Counted from the stretch's first letter, positions 1-9,238 are shown. The stretch is DNA of 64,000 bases from CALDTK01 sp965213735 (GCA_965213735.1 CBDCAB010000006.1:124001-188000); one strand, 5' to 3'. Made by a program: numbers and translations. Notes: generated by a model not told the origin, from the letters alone.

Positions 1-1
1 A

Positions 2-640
2 TCAGCGTCCGAAATTATCGCAGGCGCGGTGCAGGACTGGGATCGGGGGACGATCGTTGGTCAGCGCTCGTTTGGCAAAGGGCTCGTTCAGGAGCTGTAT
101 ACTTTGCAAGATGGTGGGGCGCTGCACATCACCGTGTCACGCTACTTCACGCCTTCGGGGAGGTCTATTCAGCGAGATTACGAGGATTTAGGTTCGTATC
201 GCGAAGGCTACCTCGACAGCCTGGAGGATGCTCGCCCCAACCTGTACGTTACGGCAGGTGGACGAGAAGTGTATGGCAGTGGTGGGATTGCTCCCGATGT
301 CGTAGTGAGCAGCAGCAAGCGGATAGAGTCGCCGGCCTTTGCTCAGGCCATTACGACGGTGAAGAACTTCACGTTTGCTGAGTTGGAGCGCTACCGAGAT
401 ACTGGCAAAGTCGAGGTACTTCTGGAAAGCTTCCACGACCAGCTCAGGCAAAGCGGTATCACATTAAGTGAGGCTGATTGGGCTTATTATCGCCCTGAGT
501 TAGCGGAAGAATTGCAGTATAGCCTTACGGCAAAACTCGAATCGCCCGAGGCAGCAGCACGTGCTCGCCTATTGGATGATAACTATGTACGCGCGGCCCT
601 TAGCGCAGTACGCGACCCGCAGCCGATTGCCAAGCGCTGA
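2..640 (+). CDS. S41 family C-terminal processing peptidase, 3' part
   Basis: The frame is open from the window edge, so only the last 212 residues are present. They begin with SASEI, which matches the end of the GSASASEI block of tail-specific/CtpA proteases; the catalytic serine of that family should lie just outside the window. The catalytic lysine is visible in FGKG about 23 residues in. This family cleaves C-terminal tails of periplasmic proteins with a Ser-Lys dyad. After the protease core come about 100 residues rich in charged and aromatic residues, as in long Bacteroidota S41 proteins. The 3' end overlaps the convergent gene at 600 by 41 bp. An iterated-motif variant lies at 523-536. 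Family assignment is firm; substrate is unknown. Confidence 0.9.
   Translation, partial: SASEIIAGAVQDWDRGTIVGQRSFGKGLVQELYTLQDGGALHITVSRYFTPSGRSIQRDYEDLGSYREGYLDSLEDARPNLYVTAGGREVYGSGGIAPDVVVSSSKRIESPAFAQAITTVKNFTFAELERYRDTGKVEVLLESFHDQLRQSGITLSEADWAYYRPELAEELQYSLTAKLESPEAAARARLLDDNYVRAALSAVRDPQPIAKR
523..536 (-). repeat. iterated motif, outlier CCTTACGGCAAAAC
   Basis: Inside the S41 gene near its 3' end; read as LTAK. Same form as 16375-16388. Confidence 0.5.
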
Positions 641-1964
641 ATAGTCTTGCCTCGAGTTGTGCCCAGTCAAGGCTGGTGGCGGGGAGTGAACCAAGCTCAG
701 GCACCACCGGCCCAGCGGCTGGAGATGAAAATTCCGGAGAAAGTGAGGCATACCAAGGCCATTGCGCTTGCCGCAGTTGTCTACCTGCCTGCAGTTGTGT
801 AGCTGCAGGAGCGAGCTCTAGAGGGAGGTCGCTCAGGTGAAGCATCACGTTGCTAGGCAGCACGCCGATGATTGTTTCAAGTAAGGTTTGGTAGCTCTGG
901 CCGGAAGTGCGACCGATCGCGCCGCTATGTAGGCCCACCGCCGCAAGCTCTGATAGGTAAATGCTGCCAAACTCCAATCGCACCGCCCACAGCACGAGCT
1001 GCTGAATGGCCTGCAGGGTTTGGTCGCGGCCAACATCGATAGGATAAACAAATTCATTGAGCTCCGGCGACCAAACACGTAAGAGGTTGCCGCCACTCGT
1101 TTGCAGCGCGTGAGCCTCGTGGAATGCTGCGGGTGAAGTAGCGGGTAGGGTGCCGAGCCGCAGCGAAATAGCTGGTATTACCCCGGAGTCGTGGCAAGTT
1201 TTGGCGAAAGCTGCAAGGGCCTGCGCGCGTGCCTGCCAATGATGATGGGCAGCAATGTCGACCTGTATATCGAGCACAAACTCACGCACTGGCTGCAAGT
1301 CACAGAGCGCACTGTTGAGGAAGCGGTGGAGGAGAGCTTGCTGATCGAGCACCTCGTGGGTACAGCTGAGCACGTGCTGAGATGGCCGCGGCTGGCGTGG
1401 AATGCGATGACTGGTGGTTTGTACCTCGAGGTGATACAACTCGACCGAGTGCTGGGGTGAAAAGCCCTTAAGAGCCTTGTGTATGCTGAGTTGAGCCGAC
1501 TGGTGCGTAAAGCTGGTAAGGGCGGTACTCTCGCTGAGCGATGTGATGAAAAGCGACTCCCGCTCATCGCGCAGGTGTAGCTGCAAGTAACCTTGAGCGG
1601 GCGCACGGAGAGGGTGCTGCGCCAAGCCGAGATGCTTGAGGCACCAGCGCTCGTACAGGCTAAGCTTCTGCGGCTGCGGAGCTAACTCCACCCAAATTGC
1701 GGAGGCAGCAAATCGGCGAGCATGTAACACTGCACCCGCTGCTATAGGCACAAGCAACTGACAAGCGAGCAGAGGGGCCAGCGGTTGCTTGGGGTGTAAC
1801 TCCAGCTGCAAGCGATTGTGGGCTATGTGTATGTCGACATAGTAGGCCTCCTCGCTGTGATAGCCTTTGCTCAGTTGGTAGGTACGCGGAGCTTGGCCCT
1901 CGAAGAGCAGCGTGAGGACGGCAGAGCTGAAGTCGAAGCGCACGCTACTCCCGAATCGGCTCAA
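600..1964 (-). CDS. hypothetical protein, 454 aa, downstream of tsaC
   Basis: I do not recognise this protein. It has no signal peptide, no membrane segment and no obvious catalytic motif. The middle (about residues 215-340) alternates short hydrophobic strands and helices in a way that could suit a TIM-barrel-like fold, but this is only an impression. It starts with TTG at 1964 and overlaps the end of tsaC by 20 bp, so the two are very likely translated from one message. The 3' end overlaps the convergent S41 gene by 41 bp. An exact iterated motif at 1198-1211 encodes AFAKT here. Length and codon pattern look like a real gene, and the whole 1.3 kb is open. Confidence 0.7.
   Translation of the reverse strand: MSRFGSSVRFDFSSAVLTLLFEGQAPRTYQLSKGYHSEEAYYVDIHIAHNRLQLELHPKQPLAPLLACQLLVPIAAGAVLHARRFAASAIWVELAPQPQKLSLYERWCLKHLGLAQHPLRAPAQGYLQLHLRDERESLFITSLSESTALTSFTHQSAQLSIHKALKGFSPQHSVELYHLEVQTTSHRIPRQPRPSQHVLSCTHEVLDQQALLHRFLNSALCDLQPVREFVLDIQVDIAAHHHWQARAQALAAFAKTCHDSGVIPAISLRLGTLPATSPAAFHEAHALQTSGGNLLRVWSPELNEFVYPIDVGRDQTLQAIQQLVLWAVRLEFGSIYLSELAAVGLHSGAIGRTSGQSYQTLLETIIGVLPSNVMLHLSDLPLELAPAATQLQAGRQLRQAQWPWYASLSPEFSSPAAGPVVPELGSLPATSLDWAQLEARLFSAWQSAAGRVLR
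1198..1211 (+). repeat. iterated motif GTTTTGGCGAAAGC, exact
   Basis: Inside the minus-strand hypothetical gene, where the complement encodes AFAKT. Confidence 0.85.
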
Positions 1965-2505
1965 TCTCGTTGGAGGAATTCCAACGGGCCAGCATACTCG
2001 GTTCGGCAGGTGTAGTATCGCGCTGCCGGTACTTAACTACATGGTCGACAGCACGTAGCACCTCGGAGGAGATGCTACCGAAGTGCCCCGGAAACGGCTC
2101 GCCATGCAAATTAGCAGAGGTAGAGACAATAGGTCGACCGTACGAGCCAATGAGGGCTTTGCAGTAAGCATCCTCACAAATGCGAATCGCAGCACTTCCA
2201 TCGCTAGCTAGCACATGGGGCGCCAGCCCCACAGGATCGGCATAAACCATGGTAAGCGGGCGCGTGTGGTGTGCCAGCAAAGTCTGCAGGCGCGGATGCA
2301 CCTCGTGCACGTGATTTTTGAGCATCTCCATCGAATCAACCAGCACGATGAGACCTTGCGCTGCGGGTCGACCTTTGAGTGCTATAACTTTCGCTACTGC
2401 ATCAGTGTTAGTAGCATCGCAGCCTATGCCCCAAATCGTGTCAGTAGGATAGAGGATGAGCTTGCCATCTTCGAGTGCGGTGAGCGTCTCACCAAGTTGG
2501 AACAT
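1945..2505 (-). CDS. tsaC: L-threonylcarbamoyladenylate synthase (Sua5/YciO/YrdC family)
   Basis: Makes threonylcarbamoyl-AMP from threonine, bicarbonate and ATP for the t6A37 modification of ANN-decoding tRNAs, in the cytoplasm. The 186-residue product is a single YrdC domain without the C-terminal Sua5 extension. Visible family marks are YPTDTIWGIGCDATN near residues 19-33, the nucleotide-binding K44 and R46 in LKGRP, and STSAN at 128-132. I chose the ATG at 2505; a TTG three codons upstream (2514) is possible. It is the first gene of a two-gene minus-strand unit with the hypothetical protein at 600-1964, which it overlaps. Confidence 0.88.
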   Translation of the reverse strand: MFQLGETLTALEDGKLILYPTDTIWGIGCDATNTDAVAKVIALKGRPAAQGLIVLVDSMEMLKNHVHEVHPRLQTLLAHHTRPLTMVYADPVGLAPHVLASDGSAAIRICEDAYCKALIGSYGRPIVSTSANLHGEPFPGHFGSISSEVLRAVDHVVKYRQRDTTPAEPSMLARWNSSNEIEPIRE

Positions 2506-2619
2506 GTCGTTCAATTCGTAGAAATTTTGAGTGCACAGTAAGGGACTGTGCTTTAGTCAATGTGATGACACGTTAAACGGCTGCAAAGCTGCGTTGGTAC
2601 GATTAACTTACACCCAGAC

Positions 2620-4890
2620 ATGTCGAGAAAATTATACATTAACCTCCTCCTGTGGTTCGGGGCACTTGCTGTAGCCTTGCCAGCTGAGGCGCGACATATT
2701 GTGGGTGGAGAGGTCACGTATGCGTGTATCGGCCAGCCCGATGCTAATAACCGGACCTACCGCATCCAAGTTTCGCTGTATCGAGATGCCACAACAGGAG
2801 GTGCAGAATTCGATTCCAACTCAGGCAACGGCCCCACCTTCGAAATGACCATCTTTCGTGGGAATCAAGTTTACCGCACGATCAGCATTTTAGGGAGCGG
2901 GCTCGACATTACCGACTTCGAAATCGTGGACCCCGACGCTTGTGTAGTCTATCCTACAACCGTGCGCAACGAGCGCGGCGTGTATACCACCGAGCTGACG
3001 CTGCCCATCATCAACGATACCTATACCGTTAGCTACCAACGCTGTTGTAGAACCGATGAGATCGATAATCTCGTGAATCCGGGAGAAGCAGGTGCCACCT
3101 ATCTCGTTGAAATTCCACCAGTTGCGCAACAGACCTGCAATTCATCCCCGGTGTTCAACAACTTTGCACCAGTCGTTATTTGCGCTAACACGCAGCTCAA
3201 CTTCGACCACTCAGCTACTGATGCCGACGGCGATCAACTCGTCTATAGCCTCTGCGAGCCCTACTATGGCGGGGGCAACATGACGAGCTCTCAAGGAGGC
3301 GCCAACGAAAGTTTTGACGGTGTAACTCCTAATCCAGAATCGCCACCACCCTACGATCCAGTGGTGTTTCGGCCACCATTTAGCTCGACTAGTCCGCTAC
3401 TGAGTTCGCCCACGTTTAGCATAGATGCCAATACGGGTTTGCTGCGGGTAAATCCGACTGTACTGGGTGTATTTGTGGTCTGTTTGAGCGTACAGGAATA
3501 CCGCAACGGTCAGCTGATTGGCGAGGTGCGTCGAGACTTCCAATTCAATGTCGTCAATTGTGAGCGCGTGATTGAGGCGAAGGTGACGAGTGAAGCCGCA
3601 ATAGACAGTCTTACACTTGGCTACATCTTATTCTGCGGCACCAAAGATATTGAGGTCGTGAATACCTCTACCGACCCACGCCGTGTTGAGAGCATTGAGT
3701 GGTTGCTGCGCGGCACCACCGAGGGGACTGTATCAAGTGTAAAAGATACGGTGACGGCTACTTATCCTGACTATGGGCTGTATCCGGTATCACTCGTTGC
3801 TAATCCTGGCCTCAACTGTAGCGATACGCTCGACTTTCTGGTGAGACTTACTCCACCTACCACTTCTGAATTTGACTTCACCTACGATACCTGCACCTAC
3901 GCCCCTGTCGAATTTGAAAATAACTCTTTTACGCAAGCCGATAGCATTGTACACTATTCCTGGGCTTTTGGCGAAGGAGAAACAAGTACAGAGTTTGAGC
4001 CTTTACACAGCTACATCAGCGCGGGTAGGAGATTTATTGATTTAACGGTTCGTGACAACTTTGGCTGCGAAAAGACGAGCTCTAAAGAGATTGAGTATTA
4101 CCCTGTGCCGGCCAATCTGCCAGCATTCGTCGACGGCGATCGGGGTTGCGCCCCGGAGGTGGCAGCGTTTAGACATGGCACGGCTCTGATCACCGAGGAG
4201 TACGCTGTCTTCTGGGACTTCGGCAACGGCGCTACTTCCACTGAACTCAATCCGGATTATCAGTACACTGTGCCTGGGGAGTACAATATCTACCTGAGTG
4301 CGACTTCGCCCATCGGCTGTTTTGTGGATACTCAATTCGTGCAGCCGCTGCGAATCTTCGAAAGCCCTATCTCCGCCTTTGAAATAGACTCAGTAATCTC
4401 CGACGTGAGAGAACCCACCTTCGAGTTCTTTGATCAAAGTATAGAGGCAGTTTCCTGGCAGTGGTTCTTTGATTCCATTGGTACGAGCCGGGAGGAAAAT
4501 CCTATCTTCAGTTTCCCCGACACGGGCCGCTATAAAGTCGATCTCGTCGTGAGTCACCTCAACGGATGCTTGGATACCTCAACACAGTTTCTCCGCGTCG
4601 TACCCTACCAAAGCTACTTCTTGCCCAATGCCTTTACACCCAATGGCGATGGCAGCAATGAGTTCTTTAAAGGCGTGGGCTTCGTCGAGTTGATCTCGAA
4701 TTTTGAGATGCAGATTTACAACCGTTGGGGGGAGAAGATTTTTGAAACCAACGATATCAACGAAGGCTGGGACGGTCGCAACATGCGCAATGGAGGCGAT
4801 GCACTTCCTGCGGTGTACCTGTATTTGGTAACCTATGATGACCCGGATGGAGCGCAGCAGCTGAGTGGCTTCGTGACACTGGTGAGGTAA
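2620..4890 (+). CDS. secreted PKD-domain protein with T9SS type B C-terminal domain
   Basis: A 756-residue secreted protein. It has a cleavable N-terminal signal (hydrophobic stretch ending near PAEA at about 24), a 300-residue N-terminal region rich in cysteines that starts HIVGGEVTY, two or more PKD-like beta-sandwich domains (about 365-600, with SWAFGEGE and WDFGNGAT signatures), and a C-terminal block of about 85 residues starting FLPNAFTPNGDG and containing YNRWGEKIFE and GWDGR. That block is the gliding-motility-associated C-terminal domain that directs proteins through the type IX secretion system, consistent with gldKLMN at 50-55 kb. The HIVGGE opening followed by PKD domains is common in Bacteroidota adhesin-like cargo. 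Binding target is unknown. Confidence 0.9.
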   Translation: MSRKLYINLLLWFGALAVALPAEARHIVGGEVTYACIGQPDANNRTYRIQVSLYRDATTGGAEFDSNSGNGPTFEMTIFRGNQVYRTISILGSGLDITDFEIVDPDACVVYPTTVRNERGVYTTELTLPIINDTYTVSYQRCCRTDEIDNLVNPGEAGATYLVEIPPVAQQTCNSSPVFNNFAPVVICANTQLNFDHSATDADGDQLVYSLCEPYYGGGNMTSSQGGANESFDGVTPNPESPPPYDPVVFRPPFSSTSPLLSSPTFSIDANTGLLRVNPTVLGVFVVCLSVQEYRNGQLIGEVRRDFQFNVVNCERVIEAKVTSEAAIDSLTLGYILFCGTKDIEVVNTSTDPRRVESIEWLLRGTTEGTVSSVKDTVTATYPDYGLYPVSLVANPGLNCSDTLDFLVRLTPPTTSEFDFTYDTCTYAPVEFENNSFTQADSIVHYSWAFGEGETSTEFEPLHSYISAGRRFIDLTVRDNFGCEKTSSKEIEYYPVPANLPAFVDGDRGCAPEVAAFRHGTALITEEYAVFWDFGNGATSTELNPDYQYTVPGEYNIYLSATSPIGCFVDTQFVQPLRIFESPISAFEIDSVISDVREPTFEFFDQSIEAVSWQWFFDSIGTSREENPIFSFPDTGRYKVDLVVSHLNGCLDTSTQFLRVVPYQSYFLPNAFTPNGDGSNEFFKGVGFVELISNFEMQIYNRWGEKIFETNDINEGWDGRNMRNGGDALPAVYLYLVTYDDPDGAQQLSGFVTLVR

Positions 4891-4900
4891 TTAATCCGCT

Positions 4901-4930
4901 TTGCACGATGCGATAATAGTCTTACCTTCG
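4901..4930 (+). promoter_or_regulatory. Bacteroidota-type promoter of rplS
   Basis: TTG at 4901-4903, exactly 19 bases, then TACCTTCG at 4923-4930. This fits the Bacteroidota -33 TTG / -7 TAnnTTTG consensus with one mismatch. Transcription would start near 4937, about 17 bases before the rplS ATG. Confidence 0.6.
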
Positions 4931-4953
4931 CGGCGCTTAAAAACACCCTTGTC

Positions 4954-5304
4954 ATGGACGCAGTCAATTACGTACACGAGCAACTCGCGCGCGAGACCAA
5001 TTTTCCAAAATTTCGCGCTGGCGATAATGTCGTGGTTGCTTACCGAATCGTCGAGGGTGACAAGTTTCGGATTCAGGAATATCGAGGAGACGTACTCCAG
5101 ATAAAAGGCCACGGCGCCACAAAGACCTTTACCGTTCGTAAAATCAGCAACGGCATCGGCGTAGAGCGGATCTTCCCGTTTAATAGCCCGAACATAGATT
5201 CTATCACTGTCCTGCGCCGCGGCAAAGTGCGCCAGGCACGCCTGTTTTACTTGCGCGACCGCGTAGGTAAGAAGGCTCGAATCCGCGAGAAGACCAACTA
5301 CTAG
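4954..5304 (+). CDS. rplS: 50S ribosomal protein L19
   Basis: The 116-residue product has the size and sequence of L19, which sits at the 30S-50S interface. Recognisable segments are FRAGDNVVVAYRIVEG near residue 20, the central FTVRKISNGIGVERIFPF (about 60-77), and the C-terminal LRRGKVRQARLFYLRDR. The gene stands alone, with its own promoter at 4901-4930, and converges on the M1 peptidase gene 15 bp downstream; rimM and trmD, its usual neighbours in many bacteria, are not adjacent. Confidence 0.97.
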   Translation: MDAVNYVHEQLARETNFPKFRAGDNVVVAYRIVEGDKFRIQEYRGDVLQIKGHGATKTFTVRKISNGIGVERIFPFNSPNIDSITVLRRGKVRQARLFYLRDRVGKKARIREKTNY

Positions 5305-5319
5305 GTCGGCGCGGCTTCA

Positions 5320-6933
5320 TCACCAGTTGATCAAATAGGCAGACATATCAAACTGCTGCCAGTCTGCGGCCACCACGTCAAAAGCTTGGGGTTGGTCGGT
5401 GACTGTTATTTGCTTGTCCCCCACTTGGAGCTTCATTTTGAAGCCGGGGATGACGTCGAGGAAATACGCCACAGTAAAATCATCTCGTACCTGCACCTGT
5501 AGTCGTGGGGAAGTGGCTTTCTCGAGGTACTGTCGCCAAAAAGGAATGTAGTCGGTGCCAAAGCGCTCGACTACTGCCGCCAGCCAATCATTGGTTGTGA
5601 CGCTGCCAAGGGCATGATCCTGGTAGAAGTCGCGCAGAAACTCCAGGAATGCTTCATCCCCTACCAGCGTGCGAAAGGTATGCAGCGCCCACGAGCCTTT
5701 GAAGTAATGGTCTGAGCTCCCGAAGCCATCGAAATTTACACCTGTAGGCCCCAGAATTGGAGCTTGATCAGCAATAAAGCCGCGTTGGCTATTGAGGTAG
5801 TTGCGGTACTCGTCATAGCCATAGATGCATTCCACGTAGAGCGCCTCGAGGTAAGTGGTAAAGGATTCGTGGAGCCACATCTCCGCGTGATCAGCCACGC
5901 TGATGGCGTTGCCGAAGTATTCGTGCCCAGACTCGTGAATTATCAGGTAGTCCCAATTCATATGATCCGGAATCATCCCGCCTCTATAGCCGCGCATGTA
6001 GTTGTTGCCGTACGCGATGGCACTTTGGTGTTCCATGCCTAAGTAAGGTGCTTCGATCAGGGCGTATCCATCGCGCCAAAATGGGTAGGGGCCGAGCAAG
6101 TCTTCGTAGCAGCGGAGCATCGGCTTCACCTGTTGAAAATGCTGTTTCGCTGTGGCCAGATGATAATCTAAGACGGCATAGTTGAGAAGCAAGGGCTCGG
6201 CACGTGCTGGGCTGCGTAGGGTATCCGAGAAGGTGAGGTAGTGGCCTACATAGAAGGTGATGTTGTAGTTGTTGATCGGATAGGTGGTGGCATAGCTGTA
6301 GGTGCTAGCATTGCGTCCTTGCACGATACTGCGCAACTGGCCATTGCTGACGGCGCGCAGCGGGTTGGGCACCCTCATAGTAAAGCTCACACTATCGGTC
6401 TCATCACTCAAGTGATCTTTGGTGGGCCACCATTTAGAGGCACCGATGCCTTCACAGCTCACCCCAATCCAGGGGCGACCGAGGCTATCCCGGGCCCAGG
6501 TGACGCCTCCATCCCAGGGGGGATTAATAGCCTTGAGCGGCTGACCGCTGTAGTACACGGTGAGGGTGTCGAGGACTCCGATTTTGGTCGGTCGCGCGAG
6601 TTCTACAAACACTGCATCAGCTACTCTGCTAAAGTTGAGTTGAGCCTTTGCCTGCTCTACGCGAATGAGTTGGAGCCGCTCGTCTAGGTCGAGTTGTAAT
6701 ATGTTTTGCGCAAGCGTGCCTCTATAAATGATGCGCACTGAGCCACTGATACTGCTGTCGGCGAGGTGAAGCTCGAGGTCGAGTGCGTAGTGCACCACAT
6801 CGTAGGCGGTGCGCTCTGGCCTCAGCGAGCCTCGTAAGGTGTCGGCGCGGGTAAAGGGCGACTGCGCCAGGAGCGTAGCTGTTGCTAAGCTTCCAGCCAG
6901 CAGCAGTATAAATCGGTACAAACTAATCGGCAT
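5320..6933 (-). CDS. M1 family zinc metallopeptidase (aminopeptidase-like), exported
   Basis: A gluzincin of 537 residues. The zinc site is HESGHEYFGN at about 333-342, with the third ligand in WLHESF about 19 residues later. The N-terminal 25 residues form a signal peptide, so the enzyme should act in the periplasm or outside. The N-terminal saddle domain is present; the length is that of short M1 members, which lack the large C-terminal helical domain of PepN. The exopeptidase motif GxMEN appears as YLGMEHQSAIAYGN, with His in place of the usual Asn, a change also seen in other Bacteroidota M1 proteins. It is divergent from the metallophosphoesterase gene, 52 bp away. Confidence 0.9.
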   Translation of the reverse strand: MPISLYRFILLLAGSLATATLLAQSPFTRADTLRGSLRPERTAYDVVHYALDLELHLADSSISGSVRIIYRGTLAQNILQLDLDERLQLIRVEQAKAQLNFSRVADAVFVELARPTKIGVLDTLTVYYSGQPLKAINPPWDGGVTWARDSLGRPWIGVSCEGIGASKWWPTKDHLSDETDSVSFTMRVPNPLRAVSNGQLRSIVQGRNASTYSYATTYPINNYNITFYVGHYLTFSDTLRSPARAEPLLLNYAVLDYHLATAKQHFQQVKPMLRCYEDLLGPYPFWRDGYALIEAPYLGMEHQSAIAYGNNYMRGYRGGMIPDHMNWDYLIIHESGHEYFGNAISVADHAEMWLHESFTTYLEALYVECIYGYDEYRNYLNSQRGFIADQAPILGPTGVNFDGFGSSDHYFKGSWALHTFRTLVGDEAFLEFLRDFYQDHALGSVTTNDWLAAVVERFGTDYIPFWRQYLEKATSPRLQVQVRDDFTVAYFLDVIPGFKMKLQVGDKQITVTDQPQAFDVVAADWQQFDMSAYLINW

Positions 6934-6985
6934 AGTTGCTCAATGGTAACGAACATCTACGCGTTGTTGTGGCGTTCGCCTGCCC

Positions 6986-8236
6986 ATGCTTTTACGCTTT
7001 CTACCGCTGCTGCTCGTCATGCTCGTACTCGACGTGTATGGCTACCTCGCTATTCGCACGCTTTTCGAGGAGGCAGAAGCAGGCTCGCGCAGACGGATGG
7101 CGCAGTACCTGTTCACCATTATCTGGTGGAGCATCCCTACGCTTGCGCTGCTGTACATCCTCGCCGTGAGTGCAGGTGTCGACCTTCGCCTACCGAAGGC
7201 GCTCATGATACCGCTGCGGGCGGTGCTGTTCATCACCTACTTTGGAAAGTTTATAGCTGCAAGCATATTCCTGATCGACGATGTGCGGCGCCTTCTTTAT
7301 GGGGCTTACCGCCGGCTGTCTGCATTGGGGACGGCCCCTTTCATGCCCGATCGTTCGCGCTTTCTCACTCAACTCGCCATAGGGCTAGGCGCCTTACCGG
7401 CTACTGTACTCACCTACGGCATCATTCGCAATCCTTATCGGTATACGATTCATGAGGTGGAGGTACCGATTGTCGGGCTTTCGCCAAAACACGTGGGCTT
7501 ACGCATTGCCCAAATATCTGACATCCATTCCGGGAGCTTTTTTCGCAAAGACCCCATAGCTGATGGCATACGAGCCCTCAACGATCTGAAACCTGATATT
7601 GCCTGCTTTACCGGGGATTTAGTAAATAGTCGTGCCGAAGAAATCGAGCCTTACATCGACATCTTCAGCCGCGTAAGTGCCACCCACGGCACCTACAGCA
7701 TCATCGGCAATCACGACTACGGCGACTATGTGGCCGGATGGGGTCCTGCCGATAAAGAGGCAAACTGGGAGCGCCTTTACGCCTATCATCGCGCCCTGGG
7801 TTGGCAACTCATGCTCAACGAACATCGCATCCTCGACATCAATGGCGAGCCGCTCGCGCTGATCGGCGTCGAAAATTGGAGCACCATCGACCGCTTTCCA
7901 CGTACAGGCGATCTAGTAGCAGCTGCTCGCGGCACAGAGCACGTTTTGACGAAAGTCCTCCTCAGCCACGACCCAACACACTGGGATGCACAGGTGGTAG
8001 ACCAGCGACCAGACATTCAACTTCAGCTAAGTGGTCATACCCATGGCTTTCAGTTCGGGATTGAAATACCGGGCTTTCGCTGGAGTCCGAGTCAGTACGT
8101 ATACGAGCAGTGGGCTGGATTGTACACCAAAGGCAATCAGCACCTCTACGTCAATCGTGGCTATGGCTTTCTCGGCTACCCTGGTCGCGTTGGTATTTTG
8201 CCGGAGGTGACACTGCTGCGCCTAGTTGCTGCGTGA
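6986..8236 (+). CDS. membrane-anchored metallophosphoesterase (YkuE-like)
   Basis: The 416-residue protein starts with about 130 residues holding three to four membrane segments, followed by a calcineurin-like phosphoesterase domain. Metal ligands are visible in ISDIHSG (D179, H181), FTGDLVN (D211), GNHDY (N242, H243), a later LSHDP and the final SGHTHGFQFG. This architecture (YkuE/TMEM62-like) is common in Bacteroidota; the substrate is not established and could be a lipid-linked phosphoester such as UDP-diacylglucosamine (LpxG-type), which would be an inference. An exact iterated motif occurs at 7477-7490, encoding LSPKH just before the catalytic domain. Confidence 0.88.
   Translation: MLLRFLPLLLVMLVLDVYGYLAIRTLFEEAEAGSRRRMAQYLFTIIWWSIPTLALLYILAVSAGVDLRLPKALMIPLRAVLFITYFGKFIAASIFLIDDVRRLLYGAYRRLSALGTAPFMPDRSRFLTQLAIGLGALPATVLTYGIIRNPYRYTIHEVEVPIVGLSPKHVGLRIAQISDIHSGSFFRKDPIADGIRALNDLKPDIACFTGDLVNSRAEEIEPYIDIFSRVSATHGTYSIIGNHDYGDYVAGWGPADKEANWERLYAYHRALGWQLMLNEHRILDINGEPLALIGVENWSTIDRFPRTGDLVAAARGTEHVLTKVLLSHDPTHWDAQVVDQRPDIQLQLSGHTHGFQFGIEIPGFRWSPSQYVYEQWAGLYTKGNQHLYVNRGYGFLGYPGRVGILPEVTLLRLVAA
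7477..7490 (-). repeat. iterated motif GTTTTGGCGAAAGC, exact
   Basis: Inside the metallophosphoesterase gene, where the plus strand encodes LSPKH. Confidence 0.85.
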
Positions 8237-8308
8237 TGATGCTGCATATCTGTTGTGAGAGCCGCTGCGCATACCTGCCTTAGATGTATACCTTGCAGCT
8301 TTGTACCG

Positions 8309-8695
8309 ATGCGGATACCAGTTTACCTCTCCTTAGGCTTTGCCACTTTAGCTACTGCATGCGTCACAGATTCAGTTGACGTAATGCCTAGCGAACACGG
8401 TCGATGGGTGGTGGTTTCGGCTACACGCGCCAATCAGCCCACCAACACACTCGACGCCGCTTACTTCGTTTTCGATACCAACCAGCACACGCTCCAGACC
8501 AATTTTATAGGTGAAGAGGTGACGCTCGATTATCAGCAACAGGCGGAGGTATTCGTGACGCGCGGCTCAGACATGCTGACGGGTTTTAAGGTCACCAAGC
8601 TCACCGACTCTTCGATGGCTTTGCAGACGGTGATTCGCGGCACGCAGTTCGGCTTTGACTTGGCTCCCGAGCGCCTGAGCGAAGAATTACACTAA
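8309..8695 (+). CDS. putative lipoprotein, lipocalin-like small domain
   Basis: A 128-residue product with a short hydrophobic N terminus ending in LATAC, a slightly atypical lipobox, which would make Cys18 the lipidated residue. The rest is predicted mostly beta strand (alternating YFVFD, LQTNFIG, VTLDY, GFKVTKL, MALQTVIRG), resembling the lipocalin-like domains of small Bacteroidota lipoproteins; I cannot name a family with confidence. I chose the ATG at 8309 because the upstream in-frame start at 8255 would bury the signal sequence behind 18 residues. It is followed by a shared bidirectional terminator. Confidence 0.65.
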   Translation: MRIPVYLSLGFATLATACVTDSVDVMPSEHGRWVVVSATRANQPTNTLDAAYFVFDTNQHTLQTNFIGEEVTLDYQQQAEVFVTRGSDMLTGFKVTKLTDSSMALQTVIRGTQFGFDLAPERLSEELH

Positions 8696-8697
8696 AA

Positions 8698-8729
8698 AAG
8701 CCTGAACGATCTGGTGATCGTTCAGGCTT
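8698..8729 (+). terminator. bidirectional intrinsic terminator
   Basis: Perfect 14-bp stem (8698-8711 with 8716-8729, core GCCTGAACGATC) around a TGGT loop, flanked by A-run on the left and CTTTAAG on the right. It sits between convergent genes ending at 8695 (+) and 8767 (-) and can serve both. Confidence 0.85.
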
Positions 8730-8766
8730 TAAGTGATGGATTAGTGTTATTGGACTTGGCTTTGCC

Positions 8767-9213
8767 TTAGCGGCCGCCTCCGTTCATGAGGCCTGGGGTG
8801 GTTTCGGGAAGTGCATCTTCAGTAGCTGATTCTGGCTCTACTTTACCCTTGATGCGAAGGGTGTGCTTCTCATCTACCTCATTGGTAGTGAGGGTTACGG
8901 TCTTTTGGAATGGCCCAACGCGCTTGGTGTCGTAGCGAACTTCGATGGTAGCAGACTCACCTGGCAGGATTGGTTGCTTAGGGTAGCTAGGTACGGTGCA
9001 TCCACATGATCCCTTAGCAGCTTTGATGACGAGCGGCTCAGTGCCTTCGTTGGCAAATTTGAACACCCGGAGCGGGTCGCTGTTTTGAGCAATGGTGCCG
9101 TAGTCAATTTCGGTGGTCTCAAATTTCATTGCAGGACCAGGTGCTGCATCGTCTTGTGCTTGGGCACTGAAAATGCCGAGGCAAAGGACGAGTAGGGTGA
9201 GTAGACTTTTCAT
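8767..9213 (-). CDS. DUF1573 domain-containing exported protein
   Basis: A 148-residue exported protein: signal peptide to about residue 19 (ending AQA), then one DUF1573 domain with the family hallmarks ETTEIDYGTI, VFKFANEGTEPL, the CGC triplet in KGSCGCTVPSYPKQPI and the closing strand VTLTTNE. The domain has an Ig-like fold found almost only in Bacteroidota and Planctomycetes; its role is not established. The last 20 residues are acidic and glycine-rich and are probably disordered. It is a monocistronic unit with a plausible promoter at 9239-9246. Confidence 0.9.
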   Translation of the reverse strand: MKSLLTLLVLCLGIFSAQAQDDAAPGPAMKFETTEIDYGTIAQNSDPLRVFKFANEGTEPLVIKAAKGSCGCTVPSYPKQPILPGESATIEVRYDTKRVGPFQKTVTLTTNEVDEKHTLRIKGKVEPESATEDALPETTPGLMNGGGR

Positions 9214-9238
9214 GTATTGTTGCTTTGTAAGTGCAGTA

